Shown here one piece after another: positions 13,023-24,207 of a stretch of 64,000 nucleotides of DNA. This stretch comes from Pratylenchus scribneri (lineage: Eukaryota > Nematoda > Chromadorea > Rhabditida > Pratylenchidae), in NCBI GenBank assembly GCA_030063045.1, contig JAQSEB010000105.1, positions 372,001 through 436,000 on the forward strand, in the 5' to 3' direction. Numbering within the stretch: position 1 is the stretch's first letter; every line of letters begins with the position of its first letter. The position numbers and the translations under genes are program-made. A model generated the notes under the pieces. That model saw only the letters and a program-made list of their open reading frames with translations, made no database searches and had not been told where the DNA came from.

Positions 13023-14155
13023 TTAAATTGTCAAATCCTCATCCGGATCACTTTCATCAAAATCATCCTCCTTGTCCGGTGTGTAAATTATTTGGCCGCC
13101 TGCGCGCAACTTTTTACCCGAAGAGATGTTCAGACCAACCAAACCTGAAGAAAATTTGAAATTATTAAACAATTTTTTGGCTAGTTTCTAGTTAATAATT
13201 TTTGGTGAAAAAAAATTCAAAATGTTCAATTTTTGAGAGGAAAATAATTTGAAGTTTTTTAAACAATAAAATGAAACCTTTTTGACTTTGTGCCGCCATA
13301 TAAGGCAATTGGACATTTTCCTTTGCTCGACGCTCTTTCTCGCTCAAATTCAGGCCAACATCGAATGGCAATTTGTCAAAATCTGCCGCCGGTCCATTTC
13401 GACGCTGTTCTTCTTTCCCAGTTGATGATGATGGCTTTTCTCGAATTAACATTTCCTGCACTTCCTGAACAATTTTGGCCGACGGATCCGGTTCAATGTA
13501 TGGACTGGCTTCGATGGAATAATCCTCATTGATTTTGTACTGTTCAATCTGAAAATTGCAATAATTAATATTTAAATTATTGGTTTGGCGGTGACCTTTG
13601 TTTCGAATGTTTCGTCCCTTTTTCGATTCATTGTTCGGCATAAAGTGTTGCATTCATTCGATTCAATTTGGAAAATTGTTGTGCTCAGCGATTCCAATTT
13701 GTGCCATTCATCCTCGCCCACATTGCCTCCAACCATGGCCAAAACGCAAGCAGACAATTCGGTAAGTTGGCAGAGAAGCCACGAAGTTGAGGGCAGCGAA
13801 AATTGGTCAATTAGCAAGGCAAGGGAGTCGATGAAGATTAGCGAACTTTTGCCAATGTTTTGATCGTCCAAATGTTTCCGTAACTCTTCCAGTGAATTCA
13901 TGTCGAAAAATTCGGTGGCTTTGAATCTTAAAATTTTTAGTCAAAATTTACATTTCTTGATTATTAAATTTAAAACCTGTCATTTTCGTTGAGAATTTGC
14001 GGTAATTCATTTTTGAGATGAAGTAGAAGAAGTGCATGAATATTCAAATTTGTTGTGCCAATTGCTCGCTTCATTAGTGCCAAACTTGTTGGATATTCAT
14101 TCAATTCGTCTTTGGCTCGAACAATACAAATTTTTCGAAATGGAATAGCCTGCAT
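13023..14155 (-). CDS. ELP5: Elongator complex protein 5 (ELP5)
   Basis: Four exons (13977-14155, 13596-13926, 13278-13548, 13023-13144) join in phase to give 300 residues, close to animal ELP5. ELP5 belongs to the ELP4-ELP5-ELP6 ring of Elongator, needed for the U34 wobble modification of tRNA. The call rests on the C-terminal half: a block LPFDVGLNLSEKERRAK followed by LPY, then an acidic end with IIYTPD and DDFDESDPDEDLTI, which match the family signature. The N-terminal 180 residues resemble the RecA-like fold region and have no Walker motif, as expected for this subunit. TTTTTTTAG lies just before the start codon and would suit spliced-leader addition. It is divergent from the MATH-BTB gene, with 481 bases between the start codons. 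Confidence 0.85.
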
Positions 14156-14636
14156 TTTTTTGCTAAAAAAAGAGTAGATTAATATATAGGATTAATTCAA
14201 ACATTTCAAAACTTAAAGCAATAATTAGAAATAAATAAAATTGATTTTGAATTAATTTGAATAAATTGAGCTTTGTTTTAATTTAATTCATTCATTTCTC
14301 TAAAATTGTGAAAAGAAAAGAGAGAAAAGAAAAGGGAAATTCGATTAATTTTTAAATTGGCATTTTGTATATACAATGAAAAATCAATAATTGCTCTCAC
14401 GTCTCGCGTCTCGCCTCGTCTTGGAATTTTCATTCGAGAATCGGAATTGAATTCGGTCTTGGGTGGGAGGTGGGACAAGACACAAGACTAGCCAATTTTT
14501 GCAATCTAAAGTCTAAACCTACTAACATTTTAAGTTTATGATTTAAGCTTTGGCATTATGCATTAAGCATTACATATAACATAAGCTAATAAAAGATTTA
14601 TTTTTCAGTTGATAATTTTTAATTTGTAAAATAATT

Positions 14637-15948
14637 ATGACGCCTTATTATTGTACGTGTACGTGTACCACCAAATTGAACACTGCAATGTAAAAAATTA
14701 TAAGAATTTATAAAAATAAACATTTCCCAAATTTTTGCAGGGAAAAATTCGTCTGGACGATTAAAAATTTCTCCAAAAGGCAGAAGCAGAAGGAATGTGG
14801 AGAATATTTGGAATCTACTGAATTCATGTATTTTTAAAATAAGATTTCCAAAAAAATTACTACTTTACAGTTCCACAGCACCGAATGGCCAAATTTTGAA
14901 ATGCCGAATGAGAATTTATCCAAATGGATTTGATGATGAGTCGAAGAAGTGGATTTACATGAAACTTAAAGGAAAAACAACAAAAGGGGAAATGGAGGCA
15001 AAATATCAGTTTTCAATTCGCAAACCCAACGGTGATGAATTCAAGCTGAAAAAACCAAGTAATATTGAATTTATATTTATAAAAACTTATAATTAAAATC
15101 TTTTTCTAGTTGGTGAGGTATATCAGGTCGTGAGAAAAAGCAAATTAGATAACCATGGCCTGCTTGACGGCGATCGACTCAAAATTGAATGCACTGTGAT
15201 GGTCCAACAAAAATCGGTATATTTTGAAAACATAATGAATTAAATGATAAATAACTAAGGTTGAAAAAGCTCATATTGAAGTGCCAGAATGTCGAATAAT
15301 GGAGGATATGAGCAGATTATTTGAGGAAAGTTTGTTCACGGATTGCAAAATTATTTCAGAAGATGACAAAGAATATAAGGTTAAGAAAATTTAATTGCTC
15401 ATTGCAATTGCAACTAAAACTTAAGGTCCACAAGTGCATTTTGGGATGTCGATCGCCGGTTTTTGCAGCCATGTTTGAGTATGAAATGATTGAGAAAAAC
15501 AGCAATAAAATCAATGCGGACATGAAAGGAGATGTTATTGAGAAAATGCTCCGCTTCATGTGAGTGGTTTCATAAATTTAATCAATTTTTCAAATTTTGA
15601 TTTTTAGATACAGTGGAAAGGAACCGGATTTTGGTGAAATGACCGAGGATTTGCTGATGGCCGCCGAAAAATATGAACTCATTTGTTTGAAAGTATAATA
15701 ATTTAATTTAAATCTAATTTTTAATCTAATTTAAGCGCCTCTGTGAACGCAAATTAATCAATTCATTGGAGAACGAAAATGCCTGCGCTTTGCTATCATT
15801 GGCCAATCTCCATTCGGCGGAACAGCTCAAGGCCCAGGCAATCAACTTCATCAAAATGCATCTGAGGGGTGTAATGAAAACGGATGGATGGAAGACATAT
15901 GCCGATGAGCAATTGAAGGACCAAATATTGGAGGCTATGGCAAAGTGA
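14637..15948 (+). CDS. MATH-BTB protein (SPOP/BATH type CUL3 adaptor)
   Basis: Eight exons (14637-14689, 14741-14827, 14871-15058, 15110-15216, 15260-15379, 15426-15559, 15608-15692, 15736-15948) give 328 residues. A short Cys/Thr N-terminus precedes a MATH domain (about residues 20-140: FVWTIKNFS, then RIYPNGFDDESKKWI, closing with LLDGDRLKIECTV). A BTB domain follows (about 165-270: LFTDCKI, VHKCILGCRSPVFAAMFE) and then a short BACK-like helical region. In this family MATH binds the substrate and BTB binds cullin-3, giving a ubiquitin ligase; nematodes have many copies. I chose this start because its exon's phase restores the first MATH residues (ATG split over the first intron). The substrate is unknown. 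Confidence 0.9.
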
Positions 15949-16361
15949 AATTGAATTCGGCTCAAAATGACTATAAAAATTATTTGCGGGTTTATTAAAT
16001 TATTTATTTGTTTTGTTTAATTTTAATGGAAATGGAAATGGATCTCATATGCATAAAATATATTCAATTGGAAATTAATTTTTAATATGTATATCGATTC
16101 GATATTTCATCAAATGAAACATTTTAATATTATTTATTATTCATACATCCTTTTACATTTTTCTTTCCATCCCATACTTACCTTTATAAATGAATGGAGA
16201 GCAAATCCCATATCCAATGGGTATGGATATAGGAATTTTAAGACGTAAGGTATTTAGTGTAGAGAAAACAGAACCTGAGTCTGATGAAAGCCATCAAAAT
16301 GTTAATAAAAATTTCAGAAAGACAACATACTTGATGTTTTTATTTGAGAACAATAAAAAAC

Positions 16362-18969
16362 ATGAATTTCGGATTTCCATCATCTAAAAACAACTCCCAA
16401 AATCAACAAAGTTCGAGCACAAGTCAGGGCAAACAACCGAAAAAGAGGGAAAAGCAACAGAAACAACGGGTAATTGCCAAATTTATTATTAAAATGTGAG
16501 ATTTTAAGGTTTTCATCAATCGAACAAACACTAGTGGTGTAGGAATTAGCGGTAACGGCAGCAAATCAATGCCAACCACGCCGCAAACTAGTAAATCGAC
16601 GCAACCATCTCTTCTGCAACAATTCTCGATGAATTCAAATAATTATTTTGGTCCACAAATCCCGGCGGATGTCATGGAAAATGTTCTGTTCCGTTTTCTC
16701 TACAATATTCCGGAAAATGAAGTTTAATTAATTTAATTTAAATAAATTTAATTACTTTTCATTCCAGAAAAGCGACCAAATTCGGGTCTGTTTTCACATT
16801 GAATTGGCACATTGGTTTTATTTGGATTTCTATTGTTCGGCTAATGCCGAACAACAACAGCAGACTCTGCCAAATTGCAAGAAAGTTGGTTTCACACAAT
16901 TTGCTCGACAAGTTTTCCATAAATGCGATTATTTAGAGGGTTGGCGAAAAGATGTTGACAAGGTTAAATTTAATTACATTTTAAATCAATTTTCTAATTT
17001 TTTAGATTGTTGAACGATTTCGTCAATATAAATCGAATGTTCCAACATATGGGGTGGTCATGCTTGACCCAACCCTGAATTATGTTCTCCTTGTCCAAGG
17101 CTATTTTGCATCCAAAAATTCCTGGGGTTTTCCAAAGGGAAAGGTAACCATCAAAACATTCAAACAAAAATTAAAATTTAATTTTCAGATTAATGAAGGT
17201 GAATTGCCAGTGGAATGTGCAATTCGCGAAGCATTTGAGGAGGTTGGATTCGACTCAAAAGAAAATATTTCCAACAAAATCCGACCACTGCAAAGTTTTA
17301 TTGGGGAAACGCTGGTTTGCCTCTATTTGGCCACAGATGTGCCAATGGATTTTGCATTTAAACCACATTTGAGGAATGAAATTAGGTTTAAAATCAGTAA
17401 TTTTGTTTTAATAATTTAAAAAATTTAAAGGAAAATTTCTTGGTTTTCGGTTTGGGATTTGCCAAAAGACCGAAATGATGACCAAGGATGTTCTCGATTG
17501 GGCCTTCAACCAAATAATTTCTATTCGGTTCATCCATTCATCAAGGAAATTTGCACATTTATTCAAAGGGAAAGGGCCGAACGGAATAAGCCAAAATGTT
17601 CTGTGTTGAAACAAGAAGGAAATACAGAGAACAGCGCCTTCCAACCAGTCATTCCGCGAGGTTAATTTATTATAAATAAAAATTATTAGAATATAAAATC
17701 ATCTAAAAACCTTTTCCCACACCTTGTCCTTCAAAAAAATTATTTGCCTTTGGTGGGATTCGAACCGGCGACGGCGACCTTCCCCCTCAAATCCATTCTC
17801 TTACCAGGTAGATCAAAAAATGAAAAATGCTTTATTACCAATTTTTGCAGGCTTCCACAGCCCTGAGTTAAGTTTAGGTTTTTGAATTGACCTCAAAAAA
17901 CTTTGTATCTAAGATACCAACTTAAGTTCTTAACAATACATTGGGTATAGAAGAAATCAAAGAAAAAATTTTACCATTGATTTAATTTCCATTTCTATTT
18001 GTTTTAGCCTCCTCCAATCAAACACTGTCAATGATGCTTACTCCAACCAATTCTACTCAGAATTTGCCCCAAAATATGGCAACATCCGATTCAATTCCAT
18101 CCACTTCGTCGGCGGCGGAGGCCAACAAAAAATCATCAACCGTCGAAAATTTGTTCAAACCACTCAAAGTTGAACCGGAATTGGGCCATCAATCATTCAC
18201 CGGACAAACATTTTTGGAACAATTTGTCAAAGCCGCAGCCAGTCCAGGTGGTGGTGGCCAAAAGGATAGCAAGGAACAACAAAGTAAATAAATTTAAATT
18301 ATTTTTGCTAATTTAATTGTTTATTTTTGCAGTTCCTAAGAATCCAGCCGGAGTGATTGGCGGCGAATCACGTCGAAGGAACAAAGAAATCAAGCAACCA
18401 AAACCAGTTCAATTGCATTCATCAAAATTAATTGTGAATGTTTATGAGGCACCGCCCGAATCAACCATAATGCCAATTTTGGGTTCATCGCCGGAAAGTC
18501 CACAAAAACCATTGCAGCAACAATCGACGAAAAAATCATCAAAAAAGGAGACAAAAACGGTCGAAAAACAGGAACAATTGAATGTGGAAGGAGGGAATGA
18601 AATTGTGAATATGTTGCGATCGTCCATTGGCAAAAAAGACCATTTGACGGGTGGATGTGGTGGGATGGACAGTGGTGTGAAGGAAAAGCCAAAACCAACA
18701 ACATTTGCACGACCCGAAATGGTGCCAACTCAAGTCAGATTGTGCGAAGCATGGAAAAAGTTCACGGTGAGGCAATTTTATTGATTCGTTTTGGTGGGTC
18801 AATTTTAAAGAGAAAATGTAAAAAAAATTTATTTTTTAAATAAAAATTTCAAACCTATAGAAAAATTGAGATTTAATTTTTTAATTTATTTTATTTTCAG
18901 TTCGACAAATCTTGTTTCCAACAGAAGACGGCATCGGCGGCGGCAGCCATTATTTATCCATCCTATTAA
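16362..18969 (+). CDS. dcap-2: mRNA-decapping enzyme 2 (DCP2)
   Basis: Nine exons (16362-16469, 16509-16721, 16768-16962, 17006-17143, 17189-17385, 17431-17660, 18008-18283, 18333-18766, 18901-18969) give 619 residues. DCP2 removes the m7G cap from mRNA in cytoplasmic P-bodies. The Box A region (about residues 95-180, HIELAHWFYLDFY, then WGFPKGK) leads into a complete Nudix box at about 217-239 with the REAFEEVGF core, whose glutamates bind the metal. The N-terminus is Lys/Gln-rich and low in complexity. The C-terminal 300 residues are disordered, Ser/Gln/Pro-rich, and end with AWKKF followed by an alanine-rich tail. It lies 413 bases after the MATH-BTB gene on the same strand, but nothing shows that the two are transcribed together. 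Intron 6 holds a tRNA-like sequence. Confidence 0.95.
17742..17818 (-). other. tRNA-like sequence, probably SINE or pseudogene, in a DCP2 intron
   Basis: On the minus strand the sequence contains a B-box-like GGTTCGAATCCCACC and, about 45 bases before it, TGGTAAGAGAATGG, which resembles a tRNA D-arm/A-box. The 3' end ACCAAAGGC looks like an acceptor arm, but I cannot find a matching 5' strand, and the T-stem pairs poorly. This looks like a decayed tRNA or the head of a tRNA-derived SINE, not a working tRNA gene. Confidence 0.45.
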
Positions 18970-20141
18970 AAATGTGCAGAAAATTGTAGAATAAAATCAC
19001 TTTTAATTCCAAGATTGTACATATTATCATTTCCACTAGCTTTGTCTAATATTATTTTTCCATTCGAAGTTCGAATCTTTTGCTTCAAATTTTAAAAGTT
19101 TTTCGATTAAATAAATTTCTTCCATTCACCAAAAATTGTTAGAAATAAATTTGGCACATAGAAATAGAATTATATTTTAACATCGTTCACAAATTATTCT
19201 CCTTAAAAATATTACAAAATGTTTTTTGCCTTTTTTGTGTTCTTTTTTCGTTCAAATCGATTTATTTTTGTTTCTCTAATTTTCCCCAAAAATTTGAATA
19301 AAATGGAAGAACACAGACAAATGAAAATGTAGATCAATTCCAAAAAAAGGTAGACGGAATTGTGAATTATTAATATTTTTTTGGCTATATTCCCTATCAA
19401 AATTTTATAGTTTGATTTAAAAAATCGTTTGAATATATTTGCTTGAAGGGAGGGAGGGAAAGCTGCCAGCCATGGAGGGAGGCCGAATTTGATGGGCCAA
19501 TAATTTGGCCTAGAAGGATGTTCACATTCATTCAATAAAAAGAAAAGAGGGAAGAGAATATTTGAAGGGCACCTGAAGCCATTGATGGGTTTGGATTGGA
19601 CCGCGAACGCCGCTTTTTCCCTCCTCTCCCCTTTAGCCTCCTCCCCTTAGTTTCACGCCATCCATCGATCCTCCTTTCCTCATATAGGGAAAATGGCGAG
19701 GGAATTTGTAGGGAGAATTTGGCCATGGATTCAGGCGAGCTTCCACTTTTTTGGCCTTTACCTTTTTTGGGTGAAGGTTTTGGCCAATCAATTTGGGCGC
19801 CGCTCTCGACAGCCGCCGTCCTTCTTCCATCCATCCTTTTGTGATCCAATTCCCTCCCGAAATAATCTGCCTTCACCCAATTTGGGCCTTTCCATTGGCC
19901 CTACCCCCACCCACACTATCCGCCTCCCTCATTCTCCTCCCGTGAGTTCTCGTTCACATATTGAATCGGTCGATTGATGCTTTGCATTTCGGCAGAAGAA
20001 GAAGAAGATTAAAACGGGAATATTGGAGGAAAAAGTGAAAACTCAACGACAAATCCGCCCATCTATTACGCCCAAAACAAAACGGTAGTCCCCGTCAAAA
20101 TATTACAAAAACAAAACAGCACTGAATTCATTTTTGAGAAG
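18970..20141. other. Spacer between DCP2 and the bZIP gene
   Basis: The DCP2 3' untranslated region carries an AATAAA near 19112. The rest has no recognisable coding sequence; 19600-19970 is CT-rich and opens several shadow frames. The last 150 bases are probably the 5' leader of the bZIP gene. Confidence 0.5.
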
Positions 20142-23100
20142 ATGGAAGCACCAACTTTTTTGACCACTTCATCTTCTTCTTTGATGAGGGAACAACCTCA
20201 ACAACAACAAATGATGATGAATAACATCAATGATAGCAACAATGATCCATTCAATTCAATTCTTTTCAACCAAATACCTATAAGTACATCTACTAATAAT
20301 TCTATGTCAAACCATTTTAATATGACAAATTATGCTCCTCATATTTATCCCTTGAATATACCAATTCCCTTAAATGAGGAACAGCAGCAAAATCCTTTGA
20401 CAACATTTGGGGGAATTGGACAAGGATTCCGGCAAACTTTGGTCAAAATGGAGGAAGGACAACAATTTGGTGGGAATGGGATTCAACAACAGGGACAAAA
20501 TGCCGATGAGGGAAACGGCGGTGAATTTATGGGTGCTCAAAATGATGGCCATCAATTTGGCCAAAATATTATCAATAGAGGAAATGACGAAGATGAAGAG
20601 GAAGACGAAGAGGATGATGATGAAGAGGAGGATGAATGGCAAAATGACGAAGAGGAAAACATTGATGACGACATTGGCAATGGAGATGTTGGGGAATTTG
20701 GCCGGAAACATGGAATGGGGGTCAAATCCACCACCAACAATGTTGCTAATGGGGTCGATCCCACCACAGGCAATTCTTCCGTCAACACTAATGATGGTTG
20801 GTTTTGAACTTTATTCAGCCCCCCCCCCCCTCTTTTGTGATATTTACCTTTGCCAATTTTATGCCCCCTCCAGCAGAATTCAACATTCCCCAAAATGATA
20901 GGGAAAAGGGGACAAGTGAAAGCGGCGATAGAATTTTGGGGGGCGTCGGTATAAATTGGGATGGAATTGGCCCAAAACGAATGTGGAGTAAATGTGGAGG
21001 GGCTAAGTACAAAATATTATGCAAAATGCGTTTTTTAAACTGAATTCATTCGTTGAATTGAGACGGACGGGCAAAATATCGGATTTTTCGATTAATTTTA
21101 AAAGGGAGGGGAGTGGATTTTCATACAATTTTTTTGTGTTTTTAAAAAATAAAAACAAAAAGGGTTTCGGTTGTTAATGTTAATCCTTCATTCGAGAAAC
21201 GAGAGTCGAGACGAACCAAATAAATGGGACAAATTGTTTTTGATCTCATCAATTTAAAACGATTTAAAATGCCCTCACACAATTTTTGAATATTTTCCCT
21301 CACAAAATGCTCTACTAATTCATTTAAAAGAACAAAGAAGGGATAAATGGGTGGGATCAATCTTGATGCCCCGGCAAAAGAAGCCAGCCGAAAAATGTAA
21401 AGCAATTGGAAGAAGGGGAATAAGTCAAGATAGGATCTCGCCTTGTCCTCCATTTCCTTCCCACCCCCCACCCTCCTCTTTTTTGCCCTTCTAAAATTCG
21501 CCGCACCAATCTTGTCGCGCATATGCACCAAAAATTCCGAAATAAAATTTTAATAGTTAAGATACAAAAAAGTGCATTGCGAATCATTCATTCTCCTTCC
21601 CTGAATGAATTAATAAAATTACTAAATTCTTTCCCTTTTTTTCACAGCCCAACATTTGCTTTTGGCCCCCCAAATCGGCCATCCACTTCCCAATCATCCA
21701 CCTCCGCCCATTGCCCATTCACAGCAGCCAATTCCAATTCCACCCACATCCAATCAGCAGCCAATTTCGGTGATTGTTCATCCAAATTCAAACACAAATC
21801 AGCAACAAACATCATCCAATCAGAATAAGCCAATGGACGAAAGTGAATGGAATGACCCAATCATTGGGACAAATGATTCATCAATTTGTGGCCAAAATTC
21901 CCTCCAAAATCATCATTTACTAATCCGTGATGATTTCATTTTCTCCCAAAATGCCAATTGCGCATCGCCACCTTCATCCGCGAACATTGGCGGTGGCCCA
22001 ACCAGCGATTTCCTCTATGATCATCCACCGCCCATTGCCATGGCCAATTCCATTTTGGAAGGTGAGAAAATGACATTTAGAAAATGAATTCTCCTCTTTC
22101 ATTGTTCAGATTCATTCCTCACCTCAATGCAACCAAATTCATCACTTTTGGACAATATTCCGTGCAGTTCTTCTAGTGGCGGCGGTGGATCCTCCGCCTC
22201 ATTGGCCGGTTTTCTCGACCTTCATCATCAAAACCACCAACAACGCCATCGAAGAGATGGTTCGGTTGGCATTTCGCCGTGTTCTTCTTCCACCCAAATT
22301 TCTGCCTCCTCTCCGGATGATTCCATTTTTGTGCCTCCTCCCCCAATTAATCATTCCCATCAACCACATTTCCTTCAAAATCGGCCATTCCCCGAGGCAA
22401 ATTGTCCATTTCCTTCGCCATTTACACTGTCCATCAATGACCAAACCGGACAACAACATTTTCGAATGTTTCAGCCGAAAATGCATCAAAACAGGGAAAT
22501 TTTTGAAGAACAACATCTGGGCGATGTTTGCGAAGAGGAAGAAATTGGGGAAGAAAGTGGAGGGAATGCGGAGAATGAAGAAGACAGAGAGACGACGATG
22601 ATGATGTTGGGAGGAGTGGATGAGGATTTTGACGATGAAGGTGCTGAAAGGGACATAAAACCATCAATTCGGCTAATTCAACGGCAATCAGTGATGAAAC
22701 ACCAAATGATGGGCCAAGGAAATGATGGTGGGGAGGACGATGATTTTGCCTTGTCACCGCCGCCGCCTCCATTGACACCGCCCTCCAAGACACGTTCCAA
22801 AATGCACGATTTGGCATTGAAACATCGACTCATTTCAAATCAGGTGCAAAATGGAAGGGCATCTTATAGTCCTTATTACCAGGACTATGGTTTGTTCGGG
22901 GCCAGAGTGGGCCTAGCTCTCGCCCCGGGCCTTCGCGGGGGCCAAAATCCCACAGTTGGTCCAAAGATGGGGATTGGGTTTAGTGGGCTAGACTTTATAA
23001 TATATTTATCTGTTGTGCAGAAAAAATTTGCAGAAAAGAACGTCATAAAATTGGGGAGGAAAACTGAACATTTAATGGGGAAATGGATGGGTTTAAAAAA

Positions 23101-23742
23101 GCAGATTGAGGGCAATATTTGATTGATAAGAGAGTGACAGGGCGAATGGGCAAAAGTGGGGGTACAGTAGGATGAATAGGAAAAGCCCTTAGGCATTATT
23201 CGCATTGATACATAAGGGGATACTAATAATTGACAAAAATTCGAGTTTTTAGTTGAATTAGGCCATAAAATTTGATTGGATTTGATTAATTTTATGGGAA
23301 AAAATTATTTGGTTTATAATTAATTTCCATTTTTTTTTATAGAATCTTCGCAGTCAAGGTGTCATTTATTTGTCATCGGAGGAGAAGAAAACATTGGTGC
23401 AAGAGGGATTCCCGATTCCCACAAAGTTGCCTCTGATGCGAGAAGAGGAGGAAGCATTGAAAATTGTGCGGCGAAAAATCAAAAATAAAGTTCATTTATT
23501 CATTTTTAATCCATTGGATAATTTTAATATTTCAGTTGAGTGCGCAAGAAAGTCGTCGAAAACGCAAAGAATATATGGATATGCTGGAGAAGAGGGTGCA
23601 TTCATATTTTGCGGATAATTCCGCATTGAGACAGAGAATTCGTCAATTGGAGGCCACAAATCGGTATTTGATGAGCCAAATTCATCAGAAACCATCGGCG
23701 ACAGGCACTCCACGGGAAAATGATGGAAAACAGCAACAATAA
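20142..23742 (+). CDS. crh-2: CREB3/OASIS-type bZIP transcription factor
   Basis: Five exons (20142-20796, 21648-22061, 22110-22843, 23343-23489, 23536-23742) give 718 residues. The bZIP domain is split by the last intron: [20 protein letters not shown], then [13 protein letters not shown] and heptads through [23 protein letters not shown]. This basic region (RRKIKNK-SAQESR-K-KEY) is diagnostic for CREB3L/OASIS factors, whose C. elegans member is CRH-2. The first 600 residues are disordered: Gln/Asn-rich, a run of about 40 mostly Asp/Glu residues near 145-185, and Pro/His-rich parts that probably activate transcription. Vertebrate relatives are ER membrane proteins released by cleavage. Here the frame stops about 20 residues after the zipper with no membrane segment, so either it is constitutively nuclear or an isoform splices on. 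Intron 3 contains an inserted repeat. Confidence 0.88.
22865..23209 (+). repeat. Dispersed 345-bp repeat, copy A (bZIP intron 3)
   Basis: The reverse complement of this segment matches 25241-25588 over its whole length with scattered substitutions and small gaps. It starts 21 bases after the splice donor of exon 3. One end carries a short hairpin (ATAGTCC paired with GGACTAT). The first third is C/G-rich (CTCGCCCCGGGCC). I cannot assign it to a known element class. Confidence 0.85.
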
Positions 23743-24207
23743 TTTGGAATTGAAAGGGCCAAAATTTGATATGAAATGGCATTGTTTTCACTTTTCTTTT
23801 GCAATTATTGTACAGTTTTTTTCATCATTTTTGACATCATTTTCCAATTATTCTCTTATAATTAATTCAATTAGTTCAAATTCAAATGGAATTTGAATCC
23901 CACTTTTCTCTATTATAATTCTCAATTTCTTCATCAAAAAAGAGTAAAAATAAAAATGGTTCTTTTAAATCTGCCTTCAGCATAATTCATTCCTCTAGAA
24001 TCCACACTTCAATAATTTCCTTCTATTTCCCGCCTTATTTTTTAATTTTTCTTCTGCCACTTTTCCAATATTTATTAATTTTCAACTTTTTGTTTTTCCT
24101 CATTTTAATTTTTAAATATGGCCTTCTTCAATTTGATTCAAAATTTTATGCAAAAAATGTGATAAAGAATAAATTCATTGGTATTGAAAACAATTTTTAT
24201 AATTTTC

